Both the position numbers and the translations under genes were made by a program. Of a DNA stretch of 64,000 nt, positions 36,361-44,622 are shown in pieces (positions within the stretch are counted from its first letter, which is position 1; every line of letters begins with the position of its first letter). The notes under the pieces are model-generated. The model ran no database searches, was not told the DNA's origin, and worked only from the letters and a program-made list of their open reading frames with translations. The stretch is taken from NCBI GenBank assembly GCA_000720995.1, contig JOEL01000019.1, positions 53,823-117,822 of the forward strand, written 5' to 3'. This DNA comes from Streptomyces celluloflavus (GTDB lineage: Bacteria; Actinomycetota; Actinomycetes; Streptomycetales; Streptomycetaceae).

Positions 36361-37347
36361 GTGAGCGGTACGGCGGCGGAGCAGCTGATCGAGATGGACG
36401 GTGTCGAGAAGGTCTTCTCGGTCCGCCGCAAGGAGGGCCGGCTGCGGCGGGTGCGCCACGAGGTGCGGGCCGTGGACGGCATCACCTTCCGGGTGCCGCG
36501 CGGCGAGATGGTCGGCTACATCGGCCCGAACGGCGCCGGGAAGTCCACCACCATCAAGATGCTGACGGGCATTCTGGTCCCCAGCGGCGGCCGGCTGCGG
36601 GTCGCCGGTATCGACCCGGCGCGGGAGCGGACCCGGCTCGCCCGCCGGATCGGCGTGGTCTTCGGCCAGCGCACCACCCTGTGGTGGGACCTGCCGCTGA
36701 AGGACTCCTACGAACTGGTGCGGCGGATGTACCGCGTCCCGGACGCCCGCTACCGCGACAACCTGGCGCGCTGCGTCGAACTCCTCGACCTGGCACCGCT
36801 GTTGGACGTACCGGTGCGGCAGCTCTCGCTGGGGCAGCGGATGCGCGGCGATATCGCGGCGGCGCTGCTGCACGATCCCGAGGTGCTCTATCTGGACGAG
36901 CCGACGATCGGCCTCGACGTCGTCAGCAAGGCGAAGGTCCGGGAGTTCCTGCGCGAGGTGAACGCCGAACGGGGCACCACGGTCCTGCTCACCACCCACG
37001 ATCTGACCGATATCGAGCAGCTCTGCCGGCGGGTGATGGTCATCGACCACGGGCGCCTGGTGTACGACGGACGGCTCGACGGACTGCGGGCGGCCGGTGA
37101 GGGGGAGCGGACCCTGGTGGTGGACCTGGCCCGGGAACTGCCGCCCATCGAGGGCGTGCCCGGGGCCCGCACGGTCAAGGTGGCGGGGCCGCGCCAGTGG
37201 CTGGTGTTCCCGGCCGGGCAGAGTGCGGCGCCGCTGGTCGCCGCCGTCGCCGAGCGGTATCCGCTGGTGGATCTGTCGGTCCGGGAGCCGGACATCGAGG
37301 ACGTCATCGCGAAGCTGTACGCGGGCGGGCGGGGCGGCGTGATGTGA
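36361..37347 (+). CDS. ABC exporter ATP-binding protein
   Basis: A 328-aa ABC ATPase energising the two preceding permeases. Walker A is GPNGAGKST, the Q-loop region is VVFGQRTTLWWDLP, the signature is LSLGQRMRGDIAAALL, Walker B is VLYLDEPTIGLD and the switch His is in LLTTHDLTD. The signature and LWWDLP segment fit the DUF990-linked ATPases. A C-terminal domain of about 80 residues follows. The GTG at 36361 has GAGGAG about 7 nt upstream; the same open frame extends far upstream through the permease gene but only as an off-frame shadow. Confidence 0.93.
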   Translation: MSGTAAEQLIEMDGVEKVFSVRRKEGRLRRVRHEVRAVDGITFRVPRGEMVGYIGPNGAGKSTTIKMLTGILVPSGGRLRVAGIDPARERTRLARRIGVVFGQRTTLWWDLPLKDSYELVRRMYRVPDARYRDNLARCVELLDLAPLLDVPVRQLSLGQRMRGDIAAALLHDPEVLYLDEPTIGLDVVSKAKVREFLREVNAERGTTVLLTTHDLTDIEQLCRRVMVIDHGRLVYDGRLDGLRAAGEGERTLVVDLARELPPIEGVPGARTVKVAGPRQWLVFPAGQSAAPLVAAVAERYPLVDLSVREPDIEDVIAKLYAGGRGGVM

Positions 37348-37420
37348 TTGTGACGCGATGTATCGCGTTTGACGCGTGGGGAACTACCCCGGCGCCACCG
37401 CCGCACTTTAACCTGTTCGC

Positions 37421-38143
37421 ATGACTGAAAAACTCCCCCAGTTGCGTGCTTCCGACAGCGATCGTGAGCGGGTGGCCGAGATCCTGCGGGACGCCCTGGC
37501 CGAGGGACGGCTCGTCATGGAGGAGTTCGAGGAGCGGCTGGAGAGCACCTACGCGGCCCGTACGTACGGGGAGTTGGAGAGGATCACCGCCGATCTCCCG
37601 GCGGCCGCCGGGGCCGCCCCGGCGCCGCCGTCGCTGCGCAAGGACGGCGGCACGGACAGCGGTGCGGTCACGTCCTGGTTCGGACGGATCGTCAGCGGGA
37701 CGGAGGGTTCCTCGACGGGCATCGGCGTCCTGGGCGGTTTCCAGCGCAAGGGGCGCTGGACGATCGGTCGCCGCTTCACCGCCATCTGCTGCATGGGCGG
37801 CGGGGAGATCGACCTGCGCGAGGCGAACTTCGCCGGGCCGGAGGTCGTCATCAACTGCTGGACGATCATGGGCGGGGTGGGCATCGTGGTGCCGCCGGGC
37901 GTCGAGGTCGATGTGCGGGGCTTCGGCATCATGGGCGGCTTCGACTCGCGGGAGGACGGGGTGCCGGGCGAACCCGGGGCGCCCCGGGTGATCGTCAAGG
38001 GCCTGGCGTTGATGGGCGGCGTCGGCGTCGAGCGCAAGCTGCCCGAGGCCGAGCGGCTCCGCCTCAAGGAAGAGAAGCGGCGCCTCAAGGAAGAGAAGCG
38101 GCGCCTCAAGGACGAGCGCCGGGACCGCCGGGAACTGGACTGA
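37421..38143 (+). CDS. DUF1707 protein with LiaF-like C-terminal domain
   Basis: A 240-aa protein. The N-terminal DUF1707 (LRASDSDRERVAEILRDALAEGRLVMEEFEERLESTYAARTYGELERITADLP) is a short helical domain found in many actinobacterial envelope-stress proteins. The middle part (FTAICCMGGGEIDLREANFAGPEVVINCWTIMGGVGIVVPPGVEVDVRGFGIMGGF) is a beta-helix-like LiaF/DUF2154 domain. The tail contains three near-identical heptads RLKEEKR encoded by a 21-bp repeat at about 38061-38115, forming a charged helix. Start ATG 37421. A role in sensing cell-wall stress is suggested by family only. Confidence 0.88.
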   Translation: MTEKLPQLRASDSDRERVAEILRDALAEGRLVMEEFEERLESTYAARTYGELERITADLPAAAGAAPAPPSLRKDGGTDSGAVTSWFGRIVSGTEGSSTGIGVLGGFQRKGRWTIGRRFTAICCMGGGEIDLREANFAGPEVVINCWTIMGGVGIVVPPGVEVDVRGFGIMGGFDSREDGVPGEPGAPRVIVKGLALMGGVGVERKLPEAERLRLKEEKRRLKEEKRRLKDERRDRRELD

Positions 38144-38378
38144 GCCGGACCGGTCCTCCCTGATCCACCCGGCGGGGCGCCCGCGCGGACGCCGCCGGAT
38201 GCCCCGGCCGTCGCGCCATGACCGGGATGCCGGGAACTCGTGGTTCGTTCCGGGAGTAGGCCACAGTGGGACACCCGGCCGGATCGGCGGCCGGGTGTGC
38301 GGTGGATCGCCGGGCCGGGCGCGCGGCGCGAGGACACGGCCGTACGGACTGCGGGGCACGGTGGGAACGGTGGAGCGG

Positions 38379-40607
38379 ATGGAACGGACGAAGCCGGAGA
38401 CGGCGGATACGACGCCGGACGCGGGCGCGGCGCCCCGGGCGGCCGCGGGCGGACCGGTCGGCGGGTTCCGCTACAGCGCCGCCGACGAGGAGAAGCGGCG
38501 CGCGGTACGGCGGATGAAGACGCTGGCCACCGGACTGCTGCTGGCCGTCGCGGTGGTCTACGTACTGGCGACCTGGGCCAAGTCCGCCGGGGCCGGCGGC
38601 TGGGCCGGGTTCGTCGCGGCGGCGGCGGAGGCGGGCATGGTCGGTGCGCTGGCCGACTGGTTCGCGGTCACCGCGCTGTTCAAGCGGCCCCTGGGACTGC
38701 CGATTCCGCACACCGCGATCATTCCCAACAAAAAGGATCAGCTGGGGCAGAGCCTGGGGGACTTCGTCGGGGAGAACTTCCTCTCCGGTGAGGTCGTCCG
38801 GGGCCGGCTGCGCTCGGTCGGCATCGGACGGCGGCTCGGCGCCTGGCTCGCCGAACCGAAGAACGCCGACCGGGTCACCGCCGAGCTGTCCACCGCGCTG
38901 CGCGGTGCGCTGACCGTGCTGCGCGACTCCGACGTGCAGGCGGTGGTCGGCGAGGCGATCACCCGGCGCGCGGATGCCCAGGAGATCGCGCCCGGTATCG
39001 GCGGGATGCTGGAGAAGATCGTCGCGGAGGGCGGCCACAAGCGGGTGGTGGACCTGGTGTGCACCCGCGCCCACGACTGGCTCGTCGAACACGGCGACTC
39101 CGTGATGACGGCGGTCTCCGGCGGCGCCCCCGGCTGGACCCCGCGCTTCGTCGACCGCAAGGTGGGCGACCGGGTCTACAAGGAACTGATGCGGTTCGTC
39201 ACCGAGATGCGGGACATGCCCGATCACCCGGCGCGCGGCGCCATCGACCGCTTTCTGCGGGACTTCGCGGGCGATCTCCAGTCCGACCCGGACACCCGGG
39301 CCCGGGTGGAGCGGCTGAAGTCCGAGGTGCTGGGCCGCGGCGAGGTGCAGGACCTGATCGCCTCGGCCTGGGGCTCGGTCCGGGCCATGATCGTGGCCGC
39401 CGCCGAGGACGAGCGCAGCGAGCTGCGGCTGCGGGTACGGGCCGCGCTGCTGTCCCTGGGCCAGCGGCTCTCGGGCGACGGGCGGTTGCAGAACAAGGTG
39501 GACGGCTGGCTGGAGGGCGCGGCCGTCTACGTCGTGACGACGTACCAGGGCGAGATCACGTCCCTGATCACCGACACCGTCGCAGGCTGGGACGCCGAGC
39601 ACACCTCGAAGAAGATCGAGGCGCACATCGGCCGGGACCTCCAGTTCATCCGCATCAACGGCACCGTCGTCGGCGCGCTGGCCGGGCTGTGCATCTACGC
39701 CGTCTCGCAGGCGGTCGGCGGCCGGAGCGGCGGCTGGCCGCCCCCCTGCCCCCCGTCCGCCTCGCCCGCCGGTTCTCCGCCGCCTCTGGTGGCTTGGGCC
39801 CGCAGGGCTTACGGTGCCCGCGTGCGGGAGCGGATACCGGTGGTCGTGCAGGGGCGGCGCGTTCGCCGCTCCCCGGTGGCACGCGTGCTGTGGACCGGGG
39901 CCGAGCTGGCCGTGACGCTCGGCGTTGTACTGCTGCTGCTCGTCGTCCACCAGCTGTGGTGGACCAACCGCCAGGCGTGGGACGAGGCCCGGGACCGGGT
40001 CACCCGACTGGAGCGGCAGTGGGACACGGGGCGGCCCCCGGGGCCGGGGCCCGGCGGGGCCCCGGGGAGCGGCGACGGGCCGGTGGACGGCGCGCGCACC
40101 CCGCCCGGCGGCGCGCCCGCGCGGCCCGCCGCCCGTACCCCCGCCGCACCGCCGCCCGGTCTCGCCTACGCGGTACTGCGCATCCCCCGCATCGGCGTCA
40201 CCGCGCCCGTCGCGCAGGGCATCGGCAAGGCCGCGGTCCTCGACCGGGGCTATGTCGGCCACTACCCGCGCACCGCGCAGCCCGGCGCCACCGGCAACGT
40301 CGCGCTGGCCGGGCACCGCAACACCCACGGCGAACCGTTCCGCCACCTCGACCGGCTGCGGCCCGGCGACACCGTCCGCATCGACACCGCCGACGCCCGC
40401 TACACCTACGTCGTCCGGCAGATCCTGCCGCGGACCACGCCCGGCGACGGCACCGTCATCGCCGATGTCCCGCACAGCACCACGCACCCCGCCTACCGCT
40501 TCACCGCACCGGACGCCTATCTGACCCTGACGACCTGCACGCCGGAGTTCACCTCCACCTACCGGATGGTGGTCTGGGCGGTGTTGCGGTCGACACAGTC
40601 GCGCTGA
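38379..40607 (+). CDS. DUF445 membrane protein, frame continuous with a class E sortase
   Basis: The frame encodes 742 aa. Residues 1 to about 450 are a complete DUF445 protein: a membrane helix (LATGLLLAVAVVYVLATWA), the family segment GMVGALADWFAVTALFKRPLGLPIPHTAIIPNKKDQLG, several helical repeats, and the closing helix FIRINGTVVGALAGLCIYAVSQAVGG. DUF445 proteins normally end near here, but no stop follows: the frame runs through a Pro-rich stretch (SGGWPPPCPPSASPAGSPPP) into a full class E sortase. This could be a true fusion, a lost stop or a sequencing error. An internal leaderless start at 39822 suggests the sortase is also made alone. The start ATG at 38379 has a weak GGAG close upstream; GTG 38370 is an alternative. 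Confidence 0.8.
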   Translation: MERTKPETADTTPDAGAAPRAAAGGPVGGFRYSAADEEKRRAVRRMKTLATGLLLAVAVVYVLATWAKSAGAGGWAGFVAAAAEAGMVGALADWFAVTALFKRPLGLPIPHTAIIPNKKDQLGQSLGDFVGENFLSGEVVRGRLRSVGIGRRLGAWLAEPKNADRVTAELSTALRGALTVLRDSDVQAVVGEAITRRADAQEIAPGIGGMLEKIVAEGGHKRVVDLVCTRAHDWLVEHGDSVMTAVSGGAPGWTPRFVDRKVGDRVYKELMRFVTEMRDMPDHPARGAIDRFLRDFAGDLQSDPDTRARVERLKSEVLGRGEVQDLIASAWGSVRAMIVAAAEDERSELRLRVRAALLSLGQRLSGDGRLQNKVDGWLEGAAVYVVTTYQGEITSLITDTVAGWDAEHTSKKIEAHIGRDLQFIRINGTVVGALAGLCIYAVSQAVGGRSGGWPPPCPPSASPAGSPPPLVAWARRAYGARVRERIPVVVQGRRVRRSPVARVLWTGAELAVTLGVVLLLLVVHQLWWTNRQAWDEARDRVTRLERQWDTGRPPGPGPGGAPGSGDGPVDGARTPPGGAPARPAARTPAAPPPGLAYAVLRIPRIGVTAPVAQGIGKAAVLDRGYVGHYPRTAQPGATGNVALAGHRNTHGEPFRHLDRLRPGDTVRIDTADARYTYVVRQILPRTTPGDGTVIADVPHSTTHPAYRFTAPDAYLTLTTCTPEFTSTYRMVVWAVLRSTQSR
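39810..39815 (+). promoter_or_regulatory. -10 box of internal leaderless promoter for sortase
   Basis: TACGGT ends 6 nt before the GTG at 39822, the same geometry as the other leaderless genes in this window, inside the DUF445-sortase frame. Confidence 0.5.
39822..40607 (+). CDS. Class E sortase (probable independent start)
   Basis: A 261-aa transpeptidase that joins surface proteins with an LAxTG-type signal to peptidoglycan. There is one N-terminal membrane helix (ELAVTLGVVLLLLVVHQLWWTN), a Pro/Gly-rich linker, then the sortase beta-barrel beginning VLRIPRIGVTAPVAQG. Catalytic residues are His165 (LAGHRNTHG), Cys239 (LTLTTCTPEF) and Arg248 (TYRMVVWA). The GTG at 39822 gives a normal-length sortase and lies 6 nt after a -10-like box. 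It is in frame with the DUF445 gene upstream. A candidate substrate protein is encoded at 44623-46416. Confidence 0.85.
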   Translation: MRERIPVVVQGRRVRRSPVARVLWTGAELAVTLGVVLLLLVVHQLWWTNRQAWDEARDRVTRLERQWDTGRPPGPGPGGAPGSGDGPVDGARTPPGGAPARPAARTPAAPPPGLAYAVLRIPRIGVTAPVAQGIGKAAVLDRGYVGHYPRTAQPGATGNVALAGHRNTHGEPFRHLDRLRPGDTVRIDTADARYTYVVRQILPRTTPGDGTVIADVPHSTTHPAYRFTAPDAYLTLTTCTPEFTSTYRMVVWAVLRSTQSR

Positions 40608-40639
40608 GGCGCGCTCCGGGTCATCTAGGCTCCTGCGAC

Positions 40640-40873
40640 GTGCGAAATCAGTTTTCCGGTGGACGATCCCCCGGCTCCCGAAAGCGCCCCGCGCTGCTGT
40701 GGCTGCTGCTGCCCTATGTGGCGTTCCTGGCCGTGCTGCCACTGGTGAACCGGGTGACCCCGACCGTCCTCGGCCTGCCGTTCCTCTTCTTCTGGATGCT
40801 GGTCGCGACGCTGCTGACACCGCTGTCGGTAGGGCTGGCCCGCCGTGCCGACCGCAAGCGGGGCCGCGCGTGA
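40640..40873 (+). CDS. DUF3311 small membrane protein
   Basis: A 77-aa protein with two membrane helices (LLWLLLPYVAFLAVLPLVN and VLGLPFLFFWMLVATLLTPLSVGLA), matching DUF3311, which is typically paired with a sodium:solute symporter. The GTG at 40640 lies 8 nt after a TAGGCT -10-like box (40626-40631). The stop overlaps the symporter start by 4 nt (GTGA), so the two are translationally coupled; it probably acts as a small auxiliary subunit. Confidence 0.88.
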   Translation: MRNQFSGGRSPGSRKRPALLWLLLPYVAFLAVLPLVNRVTPTVLGLPFLFFWMLVATLLTPLSVGLARRADRKRGRA

Positions 40874-42444
40874 ACGCCGCCGTCGCGACCTCCATCTTCG
40901 GCGCCTTCATGGTGCTGACCGTCGTCCTGGGCCTGCTCGCGGTGCGCGGCCGCGGCTCCGGCGGCGGGCTCACCGAATGGTCGGTGGGCGGCCGCAGCCT
41001 GGGCACCGTCTTCATCTGGGTGCTGATGGCCGGTGAGAGCTATACGAGCTTCAGCTACCTCGGCGCGGCCGGCTGGGGCTACAACTTCGGCGCCCCGGTG
41101 CTCTACGTCCTCGCGTACATGTCCTGCGGCTATGCGATCGGGTACGTCGTCGGGCCGATGCTGTGGGCCTACGCGCGCCGGCACGGCCTGGTCGGCATCA
41201 CCGACATGGTCGCGCACCGCTACGGGCGTGCCTGGCCGGGCACCGCCGTCGCCATCCTCGCCACCGTCTGCCTGCTGCCGTACATCCAGCTCCAGATCAC
41301 CGGCATGGGCGTGGTCGTCTCGACCATCTCCTACGGCGCGATCAGCCTCAACTGGGCCTATTTCCTGGGCTTCGCGGTCACCACCGGCTTCGTCGTGGTC
41401 AGCGGACTGCGCGGCAGCGCCTGGGTCTCGGTGCTCAAGGACATCCTCGTGATCGGCACCCTCGGCTTCCTCGCCGTCTACGTCCCGTTGCACTACTTCG
41501 GCGGCTACGGGCCCTTCCTGGACCGGATCGTTGCGGAGAAGCCGCAGTGGCTGACCTTCCCCGGGCACGCTTCGGGCGGTCTGGGCCAGGGCTGGTTCAT
41601 CACCACCACCCTCGTCAACTCCCTGACCGTGGTGATCTTCCCGACGACCGTGGCCGGCTACCTCGGCGCCCGCAACGCCGACGCGCTGCGCCGCAACGCC
41701 ATGTACCTGCCGTTCTACAACGTGCTGCTGTTCGTGCCGATGCTGCTCGGCCTGGCCGCGCTGTTCATCGTGCCGGGGCTGGTCGGCGCGGACTCCAACC
41801 TCGCGCTGTTCAAGCTGGTCGTGGACTCGCTGCCGGCCTGGGCGGTGGGGGTGATCGGGGTGGCCGCGGCGCTCTCCTCCATCGTGCCGATGGCCGTCTT
41901 CATGCTGGTCATCGGCACGATGTGGGGACGGAGCGTGCTCGGCGCGATCCCCCGGCTGGCCCACCGGCAGAAGCTCTGGTCCCAACTGGTCGTGGTGGCA
42001 GCCGGAGCGCTCGCGCTGCTGCTGACGTACACCGCGCCCAACACCCTCGTCCGGCTCTCGCTGATCTCGTACGAGGGCATGGCGCAGTTGGTGCCGATGC
42101 TGCTGCTGGGGCTGGTATGGCGGCGGCTGACGCTGTCTGCGGCGGTCAGCGGGCTGGTCGTCGGCTTCACGCTGGTCTGTGTGCTGGTCTTCACCGGCAA
42201 CGACCCGGTGTGGGGCATGAACGCGGGGCTCGTCGCGCTCGCCGTGAACGTGGTGGTGGCCCTCGCGGTCACCTGGCTGGGGCCGCGCGCCGCGGACGAC
42301 CGGCCGGACGCGGAGGTGCTGGCACTGGAGGACGAGTTCCCCCGGGAGGGCGCCCCTCGGGACGGGGCGCCGGGGGAGGCCGGGGTGGCCGGCGTGGCCA
42401 GGGGAACCGGAGAGGCCGGGGCGTCGGCGTCGGCGTCGGCCTGA
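40870..42444 (+). CDS. Sodium:solute symporter (SSS family)
   Basis: A 524-aa transporter with about 13 helices of the SSS family, in the branch that carries monocarboxylates, pantothenate or similar acids. Typical segments are GGRSLGTVFIWVLMAGESYTSFSYLGAAGWGYNFGAPVLY, GLVGITDMVAHRYGR, and AAALSSIVPMAVFMLVIGTMWGRSVL. The GTG start overlaps the DUF3311 gene. The C-terminal tail is acidic and Gly/Ala/Ser-rich. The substrate is not fixed; pairing with a tiny DUF3311 partner parallels PanF/YhdT. A very long perfect hairpin follows. Confidence 0.93.
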   Translation: MNAAVATSIFGAFMVLTVVLGLLAVRGRGSGGGLTEWSVGGRSLGTVFIWVLMAGESYTSFSYLGAAGWGYNFGAPVLYVLAYMSCGYAIGYVVGPMLWAYARRHGLVGITDMVAHRYGRAWPGTAVAILATVCLLPYIQLQITGMGVVVSTISYGAISLNWAYFLGFAVTTGFVVVSGLRGSAWVSVLKDILVIGTLGFLAVYVPLHYFGGYGPFLDRIVAEKPQWLTFPGHASGGLGQGWFITTTLVNSLTVVIFPTTVAGYLGARNADALRRNAMYLPFYNVLLFVPMLLGLAALFIVPGLVGADSNLALFKLVVDSLPAWAVGVIGVAAALSSIVPMAVFMLVIGTMWGRSVLGAIPRLAHRQKLWSQLVVVAAGALALLLTYTAPNTLVRLSLISYEGMAQLVPMLLLGLVWRRLTLSAAVSGLVVGFTLVCVLVFTGNDPVWGMNAGLVALAVNVVVALAVTWLGPRAADDRPDAEVLALEDEFPREGAPRDGAPGEAGVAGVARGTGEAGASASASA

Positions 42445-42451
42445 TTCCGGC

Positions 42452-42510
42452 GGGTGGCGGTGGCCGGTGGCCGGACAGCCCTGCTGTCCGGCCACCGGCC
42501 ACCGCCACCC
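42452..42510. terminator. Perfect 28-bp hairpin after symporter gene
   Basis: The left arm 42452-42479 and right arm 42483-42510 are exactly complementary over 28 bp around a 3-nt loop, starting 8 nt after the stop. It is the longest perfect stem seen in the window. No T tract. Confidence 0.85.
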
Positions 42511-42674
42511 TTCCGGTCCGGCTGCCCGCGCAGGCGGTTACCCTTGGGCAGAACCTGACGCGTCATGTCCTGACCGTGGGACAACAGCACGGCGGCGCGA
42601 CGGTCATGGCTGCACGACGGCCACCGCGGCGCGACGGTCACGGCAGCCCGGACCGTACGACAGCACGTAAGGCT

Positions 42675-42710
42675 TCAGACAGCTCAGACAGCTCAGACAG
42701 CTCAGACAGC
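42675..42710 (+). repeat. Four tandem 9-bp repeats
   Basis: TCAGACAGC is repeated four times without change, upstream of the small membrane-protein gene at 42757. Confidence 0.9.
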
Positions 42711-42756
42711 ACGGAGAGCACGGCAAGGCCCGCAGCCGAAGGAGGACGACGACTCG

Positions 42757-43062
42757 ATGTACCGCATCGTCGACGCCTGGCGGGTCTGCACCACCGCGCT
42801 GTTCTTCGTACTCGCCGGACTCCTCCTGGCGCAGAACGGTCTGACCTCGTCGCTCACCGCCGCCGCGACCACCGCCGCGGTGCTGCTGCTGTGCAGCGCC
42901 TTCCTGATCGCGGCCTTCGCCCGCCCCGTACCACCGGGCCGGATCCGTACCGCGATCCGGGACCGTGAACGGCGTACGGCGTTCCTGCCGCAGCGCGATC
43001 CCGACGCGGCCGGGCGGCCGCGTCCCCGAGCACCGGGCCGTCCCCTCCCGACGGCCGCGTAG
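42757..43062 (+). CDS. Small membrane protein, DUF6412-like
   Basis: A 101-aa protein with two membrane helices (VCTTALFFVLAGLLLAQNG and TAAATTAAVLLLCSAFLIAAFA) and a basic, Pro/Arg-rich cytoplasmic tail. It resembles the DUF6412 proteins that accompany a YidC-like gene in Streptomyces. AGGAGG is upstream of the ATG at 42757 (GAAGGAGGACG). The YidC-like gene follows after 121 bp on the same strand, so they may share a transcript. Confidence 0.8.
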   Translation: MYRIVDAWRVCTTALFFVLAGLLLAQNGLTSSLTAAATTAAVLLLCSAFLIAAFARPVPPGRIRTAIRDRERRTAFLPQRDPDAAGRPRPRAPGRPLPTAA

Positions 43063-43183
43063 GCGCTCGGCACCGCCGCAAACTCCACTCCGCTGCGCTT
43101 CGTTCGCAGGTGCCACCCGCGCCCCGCGCGGCTCGTCACGCCGATTCCACCCCGGCACGACGAGACCCGTGGAGGGCTCAGCC

Positions 43184-44242
43184 ATGTCCGTTTTCGGCTT
43201 TCTCGGTACCGCGCTGGCGCGCGGCGCCGAGCTCATCGACCCGCTCTTCGGCACCGCGGCCACGGCCGTCGCCATCGTCCTGTGCACCCTGGCGGTACGC
43301 GCCGCACTGCATCCGCTCGCCCGCGCCGCGGCCCGCGGTGAGCGGGCCCGCGCCGCGCTCGCCCCGCAACTCGCCGAGCTCCAGCGCAAGCACAAGGGCA
43401 ACCCGGAACGCCTTCGGAAGGCGATGGCCGACCTGTACGCCACGGCGGGCGCCTCGCCGCTGGCCGGCTGTCTGCCGTCGCTGCTGCAACTGCCCGTCTT
43501 CTACGTCATGTACCACCTCTTCTCCAACGGAAGCGGCGGGCTGCTCGACCACACGCTGCTGGGCGCGCCGCTCGGCGGCCGCTGGTATCAGGCGCTCGCC
43601 GACGGCGGCCTGTTCGGGCCGCGGGGCCTGGTCTATCTCGCGCTGTTCGCGCTGATCGCGGCGGTGGCCACCTGGAACTTCCGGCGGGCGCGGGCCACGG
43701 CGGCCAAGGCGCCGCAGCCGGCCGCGGGCGCCGGTGGCGGGCTGCCCGGGATGGCCGGGATGACGAAGCTGCTGCCGCTGCTGTCCTTCGGCACACTGAT
43801 CACGGTGGCCGTGGTGCCGCTGGCGGCCGCGCTCTACGTGGTGACGACGACGACCTGGACGGCGTGCGAACGGGCGCTGCTGCACCGGGACCGGGACCGG
43901 GACCAGGGCCGGGAATCGGAGCCGGTGTCGGCGTCGGCATCGGCGTTGGCGTTGGCGTCGGCCGGGAAGGCGGCACCGGAAGGGTCGAAAGCGCGGGCCG
44001 GGGCCGGGGCGCGGGCCGCGGACAAGGGGGCGGCCCGGGAGGCGACGGTGGTTCAGGAGGCCGATGGGCAGCGGCCGGCGCAGCCGCGGTCGGCCAAGAG
44101 CCGGGCGGCGCGGCAGCGGGCGGCCCGCTCCAGGGCCACCGCCAGGACCAGGGCCGACTCCCGTACCGCCGGCTCCGCCGCGGCCAACTCCCGTGCGGAC
44201 AGCGCCGGGACGGCCGACGGGAGCGCTGCCGCGGCGCTGTGA
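43184..44242 (+). CDS. YidC/Oxa1-family membrane insertase, second copy
   Basis: A 352-aa protein of the YidC/Oxa1/Alb3 family with the five-helix insertase core: ATAVAIVLCTLAVRAALHPLARAAARGERARAALAPQLAEL (with the hydrophilic-groove Arg), the cytoplasmic hairpin LQRKHKGNPERLRKAMADLY, SPLAGCLPSLLQLPVFYVMYHLF, and later helices. The shorter form lacks a large periplasmic domain, as in Gram-positives. It is not next to rnpA/rpmH, so it is an accessory paralogue. The C-terminal 120 residues are low-complexity Arg/Ala/Ser-rich (SASASALALASA, then repeated RA/SR) and presumably bind ribosomes or RNA. GGAGGG lies about 8 nt before the ATG. Confidence 0.9.
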   Translation: MSVFGFLGTALARGAELIDPLFGTAATAVAIVLCTLAVRAALHPLARAAARGERARAALAPQLAELQRKHKGNPERLRKAMADLYATAGASPLAGCLPSLLQLPVFYVMYHLFSNGSGGLLDHTLLGAPLGGRWYQALADGGLFGPRGLVYLALFALIAAVATWNFRRARATAAKAPQPAAGAGGGLPGMAGMTKLLPLLSFGTLITVAVVPLAAALYVVTTTTWTACERALLHRDRDRDQGRESEPVSASASALALASAGKAAPEGSKARAGAGARAADKGAAREATVVQEADGQRPAQPRSAKSRAARQRAARSRATARTRADSRTAGSAAANSRADSAGTADGSAAAAL

Positions 44243-44246
44243 CGGG

Positions 44247-44342
44247 CCGGTCCGCGAACGGATCCGGAGCGCGATGGACCGGTCCGCGAACGGATCCGGA
44301 GCGCGATGGACCGGTCCGCGAACGGATCCGGCGAGCGATGGA
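44247..44342 (+). repeat. Three tandem 32-bp repeats
   Basis: Three direct copies of a 32-bp unit (44247-44278, 44279-44310, 44311-44342) start 5 nt after the yidC-like stop. Copies 1 and 2 are identical; copy 3 has two changes. Each unit includes GGATCC and junctions create GGACCGGTCC palindromes. No spacers, so not CRISPR. Confidence 0.92.
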
Positions 44343-44523
44343 CCGGGCCGCCGACGGCAGGTGTGCAAGGACGCCTGACGGCCCGATGGTCTGACGGTCC
44401 GACTGCCCCGTGGTCTGACGGCCGACGGTCTGCCGACCCCACGGAGCCTCACGACCCATGGGGCGACGGCGCCTGGCCGGTGGAGCGTGGCGCGGTGGCC
44501 GGTCGTCAAGCGGTCGGTTATTA

Positions 44524-44556
44524 CGGCAGATGGCCCCTGGCCGGGGCCATCTGCCG
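44524..44556 (+). terminator. Hairpin between yidC-like gene and surface-protein gene
   Basis: A perfect 14-bp stem (44524-44537 with 44543-44556) and 5-nt loop in the 380-bp gap. The rest of the gap holds the 32-bp repeats and looser repeats of GGTCTGACGG near 44392-44432, with no supported gene. Confidence 0.7.
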
Positions 44557-44622
44557 GTCGTTTCCGGCGACTCGCCCCCGCCCTCATGTCGGGCGCGGCA
44601 ATATGTCACCATAGTGCCCGAT

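Noticed and set aside
38106-41015. A 969-codon minus-strand frame
   Set aside because: It is antisense to DUF445, sortase and DUF3311 coding sequence with clear motifs; its translation is Arg/Gly/Ala-rich without any domain.
44247-44342. Possible CRISPR array
   Set aside because: Repeats are directly adjacent with no spacers and no cas genes are present.
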